64,000 nucleotides of DNA from Verticillium longisporum (taxonomy: Eukaryota; Ascomycota; Sordariomycetes; Glomerellales; Plectosphaerellaceae). A model generated the notes under the pieces. The model was given only the letters and a program-made list of their open reading frames with translations, did no database searches and had not been told where the DNA came from. Positions 1 to 10,914 of the stretch are shown piece by piece. Both the position numbers and the translations under genes were made by a program. Numbering within the stretch: the stretch's first letter is position 1; every line of letters starts with the position of its first letter. The stretch is taken from assembly GCA_019188255.1 (NCBI GenBank), contig JAETXT010000010.1, positions 2,480,001-2,544,000 on the forward strand, written 5' to 3'.

Positions 1-3000
1 CACCCCGCTTGGGATAGAAATTTATTCCTCGCATAGAAGATCTGGTCTTGTTTCGCGGTTGAGATGCAGCTCGTGTTGAGGTTGCTGATTAATGTCTGGA
101 AAGAGTCCAAACGTTACCTTTGTTTCGAGACCAAGAGGTTGGATGTCTGGCATCCGGAACAAGGGCTTTTATTTATTCAACCTGAAGATTTATGACCACT
201 TGGGAATCTAGGAGCACTCATCTGCTAGACTACTTTCAAGTTCTTGGCTGCATCATCGGCGACAAGCTCGGAATGCGCTAACTTGTTGCAGAACTGACCC
301 GGGCGGTCTTCGAGGCGACGCTTGCTCTGATTATGAGATAGGACCTCTGAATAGTGTACTTTATTGAGGTTAGCTACGTAAGTTAAATCAGGGTGAGCCT
401 AAAGCGATGCATTTTAGTACATGGCCATTAGAGAATGCAAGTAGGGCTATTTACTTTTGGCAGCATTGATCGCTACCTTGTGTTGGTCTTGGCACAAGAT
501 TTCTGTGTGAAATCGTAGCGACTAGACTTTTGGGCTATATAAGCAAGCTGTTACAGCTCTGGTCGAGGCCGCGTGAATGACTCGATGGTCAGACCCTCGG
601 GCCTTCACAGCCTGCACCCCTCTATCAAAATATGATGTGTGCCTCAATACTTTCTATCCAATTACTGAAATATATAGCTTAGTCTAGTAATATAAGGAGC
701 TGGGTGACCATGATAATTTAATACATACATCGAAGCATGATGATGCTTCTTCAGCCTTGGCTAGCATTTCTCATCCATCTTGACCTGAATGACGGGCAGC
801 CCTAAGGAAGGCATGCACAAGGGTATTGCTGACCTATAATAATATCCAGGGAAGATACTGGGTTGGCTCTTTATGTCGCATTTGCTGTTCCTGGCATACT
901 CCAGACACCAGGCCAGCAGAATTCGGAAATCTGCGTCGGAGCTTAACGCAAGCCTCAGGTTCAACAGGGCTAGCGCCTTCATGTTGCGTCCGCATTTACG
1001 ACTCAAGAAATTCTGCTATACTTCATTGATATGCCATATGTAAAGTAGTTTTTATTGATAGCCGCGTTCTTACTAGTGATCCGTCGCTGCAGTGAAGCTA
1101 TGTGGCTAACGTGGCCAAAACAAGGACAATCGCGATTTATCGCTCGCCTCATGTTTCGAAGGTATGGCAGTTGAAGAGGCAAAGGCGCTATTGCTACCCA
1201 TAACCGAAGGAGCCTTCTCGAGCACTACTTTTCCACGATAGAACATAGCAGTCATCACACATGTCTTAAGCTCAACTGCATGGACTCCAGTACCACTATG
1301 GCCTTGAATATGCGGTTACCTGTCTGAAATCTTGTAAATACCAGGAACAGCGCATGCAGTACCGTAGTCCATCAGCGCTGACCTTTGAAATCGACAGTTC
1401 GATATTGTCAGGGCTGCTCGCATGACAAATCAAACCCGAACGTCCGTCTTTGCGCAAGATCACCGTTGAAAGCGGGCTCAAAGTTAGCAAGCTTTGAAAC
1501 CTTGCCATAGTTATGCTGTGTACCTGGAACCTTCTTGTACATCTTTCGGCCTATGGTCTGGTAACATAACGTCGGACAGCCCGATTGAAGCCTCACAGCG
1601 GAGGACATTTGTCCATCTGATAATGGCGACCAGGTATGCTGCTGACGATAGTAGCAGGAAGTATTTCTCGAGATGTTACCAAAGAAAAATGTAATATAAA
1701 GATAGAACGTACTCGGCGTTATCGTGAAGTCAAAAAATGTCTGATCTTCAAACACCTTCAGCACGAGGCCGCTCGACAGGCTGCTCCAGGGCTTCAACTT
1801 CTTCATCGCGTTTCACTTATTTCATTGTCCGCAAGACTGACTCAATCTGACAGAGGTCTGCAGAAATTCCACTCAACGGAGATGATCATCTACAGGCCAA
1901 ACATGGGTAGTTCGAGGAAACGCTCAGTCGCGGCAAGGAAAGCAGCCGCGGTCACAAAAGGACCACATACCAGAAAAGGAGTCCATCGCCAAGTGTGGAC
2001 TCTAATTTACCATCGCCCCAAAGGTCGACGCTTATCTTCGTATGCCCCCTGCAGGCGAGCGGCGCAGACTGACAGCCTCGCCCAACGGCGCAGCACAACC
2101 CTCGACCCCAGACCGATTCGAGAGCGAGGCCAGTTTTCCTCTGACGGGGATAAATATCGTGGCCTCAGAAGACGACCTCTGGGCCATTTGTATAAGCGAG
2201 GCCCTCGAGGAAAAACAAGGAGGCTTTGATGACAATCCGGATGTAGTTCCATAGCATTTTCGAATTCTTCATTCTTGGTGTCGCCGCTGCGTTGCCACGA
2301 AGGGTCTGCCGAGTTTCCAATGGATCATCGGGGCGGAGCCGGATTGCGCGTCTGACGAGAATGAGTATGCAGATTCGAGGTCGCCAATCAAGTCCGAGTC
2401 TGTGCCCCCCTCCGTCGCGATGTATGTGAGCTGAGGCGCTCGCTCTGCAACGTTTTTGTGCATGGTCCGCCATGTTCCGGTTGGCTGGCATCTTGAGCTG
2501 CTGGGTGGGGATTTCCGGCCTGACACCATCAAAGGGTCCTCGGCGGGCGCTTCTAGGCAATGCCGTGGGTCTAGGACAGTCCCCCAACAAATGTGCGACA
2601 AGAAAAGAATCGAAAAGACCAGCAAGCAGAAAATAGGCGTCAGATTCGGTCTCCTGACTGTATATGTGTACAACAGTAGTAGTAGTAGTATCCCTGGGGA
2701 TATGAGGAAAACGATGCCGCGCAACTCCAAGCCGGAACCCAAAAGTGACCGGACATTCTAATACAGGTATCTCGCCATGTCCCCAATGTATGCTTTCCAA
2801 AACAAAAAAAGACCCAATTCGTGCGCGAGTCAAAACGCCGTTTTCTCTCCTCTTTCGAACGGAAGAACCGACTCGCCACAGGCGAGCACGCCGAAGCTTG
2901 CTCCTTCGCCCTTCTACCCTTCCGACCCCCGAAAGAAAAACGCCTTTTCTTGCTCCTGAAATAGTTGAAAAAACAATTATATCAACGTTGTTGTGTTTCC

Positions 3001-3008
3001 TTTTCGTA
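1..3008. other. Region without a convincing gene
   Basis: No open frame in this stretch has recognisable domains, a plausible exon chain or sustained coding character. Two weak hints exist. One is a plus-strand frame at about 2024-2254 that follows a possible CAAAG acceptor and ends at a TAG. The other is a minus-strand frame at 2269-2742 with two hydrophobic segments next to a CTA trinucleotide repeat. Neither is strong enough to call. It may hold relics or the 3' flank of a gene beyond the window. Confidence 0.5.
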
Positions 3009-4414
3009 TCATGTCTCACTGTCGCTCAAGTCGGCCAGTATATCCTTCAACTGCTTGTCCATCTTGCCCTGCAGCGGGTGAATAAAGGCATTGAAGACGG
3101 CGTCATGGTGGTTGTCCTCGGTGTTGCGCATGAGACCCTGGGCGACCATCTTGTGGAGGTACTCGATAGTGACGCCCTTGTGGCCCCAAAAGTGGCTGAC
3201 GAAAGCACCGAGGCACTTCTTGTCGCCGAGATAGGCTGCGCCGTTGCCGTCGCCGCAGGGGATGACGCGCAGGTCGTCAGTCGTGTTGTAGGCGTAGCGT
3301 ATGTAGTTGCCAAAGGCGGCCTGCTCGTGCGCCCACTCCTTGGCCCACTTCTCGCAGCCGGGGAAGCGCTCGCCCATGGGGCACTCATCCCAGACCTTGA
3401 ACATTTCCTGTGTGCGCTGGCTCTGCTGGGCGACGACGAAGCCCGTGTTCCAGAGCACCCAGCCCTTCTCGTCGCGGTTTACAGGCGAGTTAGGATCCTC
3501 GGCCATGGCGACGAGGGTGCCGTCGGTGATATTCCAGAGGCCGAGGAGAAACTCGATAGGTAGCTGCGGCTGGACGAAGATGGCGTCGGCATCGAGGAAG
3601 ACGACAAATTTGTGCGTCTTGAGCTCCTCGCGGATCATCGGAACCTTGACCCAGGTCTGGTGACGGTCGGGGTAGATGGGCGCCTTGATGAATTTGTAGT
3701 CGTAGCCGTGGATTTGGGCTACGTAAAAAGACACAGGTTAGCTGGAGCGCCAGGCGGAGGATCTGAAAGGGTGTTGAGGCGGATTGTCAGATGTCGGATG
3801 CTGCCGATCGCCGAGAGGTTCTGGGCGATCGGTACAGCGTCGTATCAGTATCGGCCTTACCATAGATGTAGTGGTTCAGCATGCCGGCGGCGCGCGGGGT
3901 CATGTTTTCCTTGTTGAAGATGGCGGGGCCCAAAGCCCTTGCCTTGTTGTCGACACGCGTATCGACAACGAGAATCAGGACGACCATGCCGAGCGGCATC
4001 AGCCAGAGCTGGGAAGCGTTGGCGAACACATAGTATTTGCCCGAGTCGGTCGTGTAGTTGAGGCTGTCGAGTGGGTGTCTGTAGGGCTTCCAGAGGGCTG
4101 ACACCAATTGGGAAAAGTCTTCGACGGCGGGAAGTGGTGACGAGTATTCGGAGTAGACGCTGTTTGTGGTATTGTCAGAAACTGGGAGCGCCTTGGGACA
4201 ATACGGGCTAAGAGAGCGCAAGGCCAGAGGAAGGGAAAAAAAAACCCCCCCATGATCGTCGCAGAAAGGAGACGTACCGAGTGTAGACCCGATCAATGAT
4301 CAAGGGTCCATGGCTGTGGGAAACGAGCAACAAAGAAATCAGGACAAAGGCGGTGCCGACAGAGATGACCAATGTCCTTTGCCTGCTGGCTTGGAAGAGA
4401 AGTTGGCGGATCAT
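3009..4414 (-). CDS. GT34 family glycosyltransferase (GMA12/MNN10 type)
   Basis: A Golgi type II membrane glycosyltransferase that should transfer galactose or mannose from a nucleotide sugar to glycans. Three exons join in frame: 4278-4414, 3861-4159 and 3009-3718, giving 381 residues. Both donors (GTACGT, GTAAGG) and both AG acceptors keep the frame. The start at 4414 puts a single hydrophobic anchor at about residues 13-32, right after a short basic cytoplasmic tail; an upstream in-frame ATG would bury that anchor, so it was not chosen. The catalytic region begins at LVVDTRVDNKA. The metal-binding DxD is FLDADAIF (D188 and D190), followed by the conserved LWNTGFVV and HEQAAFGNYI stretches typical of GMA12/MNN10 proteins. 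The length is normal for the family. Donor sugar and linkage cannot be told from sequence. No lesion seen. Confidence 0.9.
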
Positions 4415-7400
4415 GGTTCGTGATGGAGAGTGAAGGTACGGCCCTGAAGCAGGCAGGGACGGACTGGAAGATCGCAAGTTCAGCAAACAGAAAGGCAGGA
4501 GCCCGAAAGCCTGTGACAGCGTAGGGCCAAGCTTTTGTCTGCCAAAGCTTCTGTCTGTGAGGTACCATGTACCATAGGCAGGTACCATTAAGGGGGGGGG
4601 GGGGGGCGGTCAAAGGGCGGCTGGCCTGTCTTTATCGCCTCTGCGGCCCTCCCCGAGAATATCCCCCCCCATCCTGATCCTCCTCCCCAAAACCCCATCT
4701 CACTCGCCTGTTCGCTGCCTGCCTAAGCTGCATTCGGCGCCCTCGTCTCATCTCATCTGGCGTAGCGGTAAAGTCTGCTTTGCGCAAGCCAACCTACAGC
4801 TAACGCCGCAGACCAGTGCGCGATTGTTGTGCAACCGACACCCCGGATGGGGCCGGTGCTGGGCTAGTGCTGGGCTGATGGCGTCTTTTCAGCAGGGTGC
4901 ATGCTATTTGCAGAGCGCCCCTGGGCGGGTTTGTTACGACTCGATTTCCACGTCAAAGGGAACCTCCCGTACCTTGAGTAAATACATGTCAGTAGTACGG
5001 ATATACCAGTCTACCGAGTTCGTCGATTAATTCCTCGTAGAATTACCACGATGACAAGCTTCCGCTCACGGCTGCTGCCGACATTCGCTCTGCATCCCAG
5101 GGTCCTCGGTAGCATGTGCATGGATGAACAATGACACTCTCTGCAGCCAAGGGCAGTACATCGCATCCATCTTCAGTGGCAGGCACCTAACCAAGGTAGC
5201 ATCAAGTCGTGCCGACAGCGAGGAAAGGCGAGGGCCATCGGGAAAACCATGTGGGCCAGCCATTTGACGAAGCTGTCAGGGTATTGAGCAAACGTCTTCC
5301 TCCCCTGTACACTGCTACCTTGGAAAAGCACCGTAGATTGGGCGCCCGCGGATGAATGAGCGAAATACACGACCCATCCGATCATACATGTACCATTCGA
5401 ACAGCAAGGCTCTTCCAATCGTTGGACGAAGCAAACACTCGAGCCATAAGCACTTTGATCAAGAGGTGCTGCAGTACTTTGGCCGTCACGACTCGGGCCA
5501 GCAGGCGATAGATGATGGCGCATCTAGTCGCCGATCGCCAAGACCGTCCGCCCCCTGCAGCCACGCTCAACCGCACTCCGAGCGTTTGGCAGACAAACTC
5601 CCCATTCGGCTCACCGACGACGACAGAGGAGACAGGCTGGAGGTGTCAGAATGCATGTGCTGCACCTGCTGCTACATGTAGCTGCCAATGCGAGTCACTA
5701 ATGGTGAGGCGGTACCACGAGAAAGAAGAGCAGGAAGATGAGAAGGGTCCAGAAACGAACTTGCCCCTGTTTCCATCTGCCAGCGCACAGATGAGCGCCC
5801 GCATCGTCAGCATCCAGCCGGAGGCCCAACGCAGCAGGGAAATTATGTACTCGACTGCGCGTCCTATGAGCGTGAGGCCCTGGAACAGACGTGATCCCAC
5901 CTCATGCTCTCGATCATTTTGCGAAGGCACAGGGGGGCTTATCTTATCGTGTCAAGATGCTGACGGCGTGGTACAGGGCCTCATTCGACCGTGCTTTGAT
6001 TCGCTCGCCAGCCTCAAGCATCCAGACAAAGGGGGGCCGTCCTCGAGCTGCAAGGACGAGCCCAATGCTGTCTGTTTGCCACCCCCCTACCAGACTGCTG
6101 CTTGAGTTCCATACGTACTTGCGGGCTCCTCGCTAAAATGCCTTGCCTCAACTGCACCAGTCAATTATCGCGAGTGGGCATCGAGGTTTCGGTTGGCACC
6201 CCCCTGTCCGTGTCTAAGTGACCCCCACCCCCTTGTTATGTTATTTTATCTTGCTGATTTTGTTCTATTTCCCAGTCGTCCATTTCAGCACATGCAGAAA
6301 ATAAAGAGACGGCGTTCGATGCTGGCAGCCGCAAGATTGGCTGCGAAACTGAAGTGCCGGGTCCTCCTGCGCTAGACCCGCCTACATGGTATGCATCAAT
6401 TTGGCTAAACAACTCACCACCTACCCGAGCATGAGGCAATTCGGGCACCACTAAAACCGAAAAGGGGGTCTCGTCACCAGGGTTCTCCTTCTGATGGGCT
6501 GCTGCCTGCTGCTACCTGTCCCGTCCCGAAAGCAGGAGGATCGAATGCCTGCACAATTTCACGCCATTGAAAAGCCCGCGACCCCATGCCGCCGTGTTGC
6601 GCGTCTGGCTTCCATATCTACAATGCAGGAGCGCGCGCCTTTGCTTCGTCCCTTCGTCAATGCTGCCAGCGTTAGGGAATGCGGTCATGTTGTTTGTACA
6701 TGGGGTCCATGAGGCTTTTGGAAGTCCTGAGTGTCACGATGTCTACCGAGACAAGGGTCCTTGAGACAAGAGTCACTGAGACTTGGAATGTGTCAGGGTT
6801 CCCCAACCGACATGGGGACTGTTTCCTTCTGCCGCTGAAGAAGGAAACTGCGCATTATCCCTTGTTTCCCCTGTCCTGTCTCTAATGTTACCATGCTGAC
6901 ACCGACCCTAACAACAACGGGAGCTCAAGACTAATGTCAACTGCCGCGATTGACGAACTGTCTTCTGGGAGCCCTTGTCCATCGGACTGCACAATGGAGC
7001 TTCCTTTACATGTTGCCTTCGGGGTTGGTTCCTTCAATTGATGCCGTTCCGCTCAGACTTCCGGGATCATGGCAGACGGCTCATACCACGACGTACTTCC
7101 CTATCATATGGCGAGCCTTTTCAGAGTCGACACCAACTCACAGACCGTAACAATACATGATTGGCGTCCATAAGCATCCACGCCGCTTCCTTAAACAGAT
7201 CATCAGCCTTGGATACCATACCTTCTCACCCTCTCGATATGGCGATTAATACGTTTCACCCTTTCTGTCGTCTCTCCATTGAACCCCAAAAGGCCATCCA
7301 GGAGTCTGCCGTTCGGCCCGTGAATCGAACCTTGGTCCACTGCTTTACCCTCTTCAACGAAATTGACAAGGAGTATTCGGACGTGATGGCTACGAAATCA

Positions 7401-7632
7401 ATGAAGGTAAATATGCTTGCCTCTACCCCGGAGTTCCGTTGGATCATTGTCGACTTGAGCCCGGCGGCGGCTGCTGTTTCCAGGGCCCACCCTCTTGGAT
7501 CAAGCGAGCCTCAGGGTCTGCTTGCGCAACACCCATGTTTATGGCTGCGAGTCTCGGCTTCGTAATTTATCTGAATGCATCCCAGCTACCACCTGGCTTT
7601 TGCCATACTGCTTCCTCCCACCTTCTCCTTGA
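4415..7632. other. Gene-free intergenic region
   Basis: About 3.2 kb between the GT34 gene and the CBM18 gene. It contains a run of 15 G at 4592-4606 just upstream of the GT34 gene and assorted short frames with no recognisable domain or consistent codon use. No RNA gene was recognised. The part next to 4415 is presumably the GT34 promoter and 5' leader. Confidence 0.6.
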
Positions 7633-9938
7633 TCAATTACATCTTCCAAAATTCCGCTGACTGAGAGGGGGGTTAGCCGATAAGCTAACGCGTGAGATCA
7701 GACCGTCATAGACTCACCAGCCAGATCCGCAGTGATCGCTCGTTGTCCCGCAGAAGCCACCGGAACTGCAGCATTGGTTATCGAAAGGACCACCAGCACA
7801 TGTGAAGCTGCCTTTGCTAGCACCGCATGTGCCGTCATTGGTGGGGATGTTTCTCGTGAAGCATCCACTCGAGGACCCGGTTTGACTATTTTGGAGATGT
7901 CAGTGAGACCTTCAAGCGACTTCGATATCACAGGAGAGAGTTCGAAACATACCAGCCCTGGCCGCAGTGGCTTCCAGTGCTTCCGCAATATCCAGTGCTG
8001 GAGCAGCACGTCCCAAACCCGGCCCCGACGCACGTCTTGCCGTTCCTCGAACCACAGGCGCCGTCCTTGGAGAGACTGTCGGCCGCGCCGTTGCACGTTC
8101 CAAAAGACCCCTGGCAGCCCGTGCCGCAATGGTCTGAAGACTTTCCGCAGAAACCGTTCGCCGAACAGCAGTCTCCAAATGTCGATCCCTTACACGTCTT
8201 GCCGTTCTTGCCGCAGCTTCCATCCGTAGACACGGAGCCGGCACCGGTCGTGCAGGTGCCGAACGATGATTGACAACCGGCACCACAGTGATCTGTCGAC
8301 TTGCCACAGAACCCGGAAGACGAGCAGCAATCTCCAAAAGTCGAGCCCTTGCACGTCTTTCCATTCTTCCCACACGCACCATCGGTCGAGATGCTACCAG
8401 CCCCGGCCGTACACGTGCCGAATAGAGTCTGGCAGCCCGGCCCGCAGTGATCCGTTGACTTGCCACAGAAACCGCCCGACGAGCAGCAGTCACCGAACGT
8501 GGACCCTTTACAGGTCTTGCCGTTCTTCCCGCAGGATCCATCAGTGGAGATGTTGTCCGAACCAGCCGTTGTGCATGTGCCAAAGGAGGCTTGACAGCCG
8601 GTACCACAATGGTCCGTAGACGCGCCGCAGAACCCGCCAGAGGAGCAGCAGTCGCCAAAGGTCGAGCCCTTGCAGACCTTGCCGTTCTTGCCGCAGCTGC
8701 CGTCCGTCGAGATGTTGTTATTGGCAGCACCAGAACAAGTGCCCGCGTTTGTTTGACAGCCCGCGCCGCAGTGGTCCGTCGACGCTCCACAAAAGCCGCT
8801 GGCCGAGCAGCAGTCGCCAAAGGCAGACCCCTTGCACGTCTTCCCGTTGCTTCCGCAGGTGCCGTCCGTAGAAATGTTGTCTGCTGCAGCACAAATGCCG
8901 AATCCGGACTGGCACCCAGCTCCGCAGTGCGCAGTCGTGCCTCCGCAGAACCCGCTTGAGGAGCAGCAGTCCCCAAAGCTCGATCCCTTACAAGTCTTCC
9001 CGTTCTTACCGCAGGAGCCGTCTGTCGAAACGTCCCCCGAGGTCGTGCAATTTCCGAAGTTCGACTGACAACCTGGTCCACAGTGGGCAGCTGAACTACC
9101 GCAGTAGCCGCTAGACGAGCAGCAGTCTCCGTAAATGGAGCCCTTGCAGAGCAGACCCTTCGTGCCGGCGCAGGTACCGTCCGTCGAGATGGTGCCGGGA
9201 TTGCCACCAGAATCGCCTCCACCACTGCCGCTCCCGGCCGTGCAGTTGCCGAAAGCCGTCTGGCAGCCGGTGCCACAGTGTTCCGCCGCACCGCCGCACC
9301 AGCCGCTGGACGAACAACAATCACCGAAGCCTGAACCGGGGCAGATCTTTCCATTGGGTCCGCACTTGCCGTGGGGAGCAATGTTGCTCTCGCCCGCACA
9401 GGTGCCAAAGGCGCTCTGGCAGGCGGTGCCGCAATGCGCGGACGAGTCGCCGCACCAGTTTCCAGACGAGCAGCACGCCCCGAAGGTCGAGTTGGTACAG
9501 GTGAACTGGTTTGAGCCTCCGCAAGAACCATCCGGAGACGCGTCACCGGGTCCGGGTGGTTTTACCGGGGGCGGCGGAGGCGCGTCACAGTTCCCAAAGG
9601 TTGGCTGGCTACGCAACTTTGATTAGCTGACCTGAATGACTTGACTCCAGAAGGGACGCCAAGCTTGGCAGCTCAGGTCACACACAGAGCTCCAGGGTTC
9701 TTTTTCAGGCTTGTGATATGACTTACCATCCGTCGCCGCAAAAGGCTTTGGATCGACCGCACATGCCGTCCTTTGAGCAGCATGCACCCCAGGTGGGGGT
9801 ACATACCCAGTTGTCGATGCCACCACAGTTACCGTCCTCCGTGATGACACCTGTTTGCCACGGCGGCAGGGCAGGGGATGTCGTACTTTGGCATGTTGCC
9901 AACACAGGCAACAGCCAGACAAGAACAAAGGCCTTCAT
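7633..9938 (-). CDS. Secreted protein with twelve tandem chitin-binding (CBM18/hevein) modules
   Basis: Predicted extracellular chitin-binding protein with no catalytic domain. Four exons (9727-9938, 7953-9608, 7718-7867, 7633-7660) join in phase to give 681 residues; introns are 118, 85 and 57 bp. The last exon codes only CQRNFGRCN plus stop and completes the final module, which supports the join. The N-terminus MKAFVLVWLLPVLATCQS is a clear signal peptide. Twelve hevein-type modules follow, each about 40-45 residues with the eight-cysteine pattern and the aromatic ligand positions of CCSSxGxCG. Modules 5-10 are nearly identical (GKTCKGSTFGDCC), suggesting recent duplication or homogenisation. 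Modules 3 and 4 are separated by a Gly/Ser linker. The gene is divergent to the chitinase gene at 10915, sharing one promoter region. CBM18 proteins are known to shield fungal walls from chitinases or to bind chitin fragments; which role applies here is inference. Confidence 0.93.
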
Positions 9939-10043
9939 CTGGGGACAAGCCGGTAAAAGAACGTAATCGTCAAGAGAGTACAGTTCCGCGATATGAGGCA
10001 TACATTAAGCTGTCTGAGTGAGTGTCGAAATGGCGCAATACCT

Positions 10044-10052
10044 TCTTATACA
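10044..10052 (-). promoter_or_regulatory. TATA-like box of the CBM18 gene
   Basis: TGTATAAGAA on the minus strand, about 108 bp upstream of the ATG at 9938. The position is suitable for a core promoter element; the call rests on motif and spacing only. Confidence 0.4.
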
Positions 10053-10832
10053 TTGACCGAATCTCTGCAAGCGAGACAAGCTGGTCTATTGTTATGCCTC
10101 CCTGCAGCCTCCGGACTCTCGGCTCGCCAACAAGACCGAGATCGGACTTGATGCAGGTGCATTTGACAACCTGATGAGGCCCGCGAGAAGTTGTCGTGAT
10201 TGAAAAGGGAATTTCCCCTCAAACATTGAGTGCAGTTGGGGTTTTGGAAGTTCCAGGCCAAAGTCGAGTAACATCGTTCTGATACTGCATCCTTCAGGAT
10301 CTAGCGTGGGAAGAAATGCATGCTTCCAGATGACACCAAGAACGGACTTATTTCAGGGGATGGGGGAGCTCCTATTCGCCACATCATGATCACCCTGCAT
10401 GCCTCTGCAGGAATATTCTGCTTGCTGTCAATTTGCGCTGTCGCCACACGGACGCGACAGACAAAACAGGAAAGACCCCGTAAGCGACTCAGTCAAAATC
10501 GTACACATGCGGCTCCTACGGAAAGTCTTTTAAACCACCATGCTGGTGCCGTAAGCCGTAGTCTTCAGGCTAAGTGCGCAGACTCGTGTTAAGGTTGCAA
10601 TGGCTTGATGTTGAGTCCTCTTGGCCACGACCTGCAGGCTGGAAGCGATAGATGACAAAGTGATGAGAAATGGGGGTGTTTTATGGAATGAAGCCACGGA
10701 AAAGGAGACACTCCTTTGCTCGGCCTCGGAGAGCAAGCCCGACTGATCCCTCCACACGACGGCGCCGTCACCCCACACACGAATCATATCACTCTCCCTA
10801 TATGTATGAATCCCACGAAGCTGAACGGCATT

Positions 10833-10840
10833 CATATAAG
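10833..10840 (+). promoter_or_regulatory. TATA-like box of the chitinase gene
   Basis: CATATAAG about 75 bp upstream of the chosen ATG at 10915, a plausible core promoter position. Motif-based only. Confidence 0.4.
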
Positions 10841-10914
10841 ACATCGTGGGCAGATTGATCCCAAGTTCGTATTCACCACCACTCATCAGGCTTTTTGCCG
10901 GGGTTCAAGCTGCT

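Larger units (their letters stand above)
9939..10914. promoter_or_regulatory. Shared divergent promoter of the CBM18 and chitinase genes
   Basis: This 976-bp interval separates two oppositely oriented start codons, so it must hold the control elements of both genes. It contains no gene of its own. A TATAAG-type box is present for each side at roughly similar distances from the ATGs (about 75 and 108 bp). The arrangement favours co-expression, but no transcription-factor site was identified with confidence. Confidence 0.6.

Noticed and set aside
2165..3019. 284-codon minus-strand frame
   Set aside because: Arg-rich, no domain, and partly overlaps a CTA trinucleotide repeat; no splice partners.
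4755..4795. tRNA-like piece (GTAGCGGTAAAGTCTGC)
   Set aside because: No acceptor stem or T-arm could be folded around it by eye; resemblance limited to a D-arm-like string.
7912..9546. Long minus-strand frame of 544 codons overlapping the CBM18 gene
   Set aside because: It is a frame-shifted shadow of the repetitive CBM18 exon; it lacks cysteine modules and has Arg/Ala/Thr-rich low complexity.
8000..9600. Regular spaced repeats resembling a CRISPR-like array
   Set aside because: The periodicity comes from CBM18 protein modules; units are coding, imperfect and without unique spacers, and the organism is a fungus.
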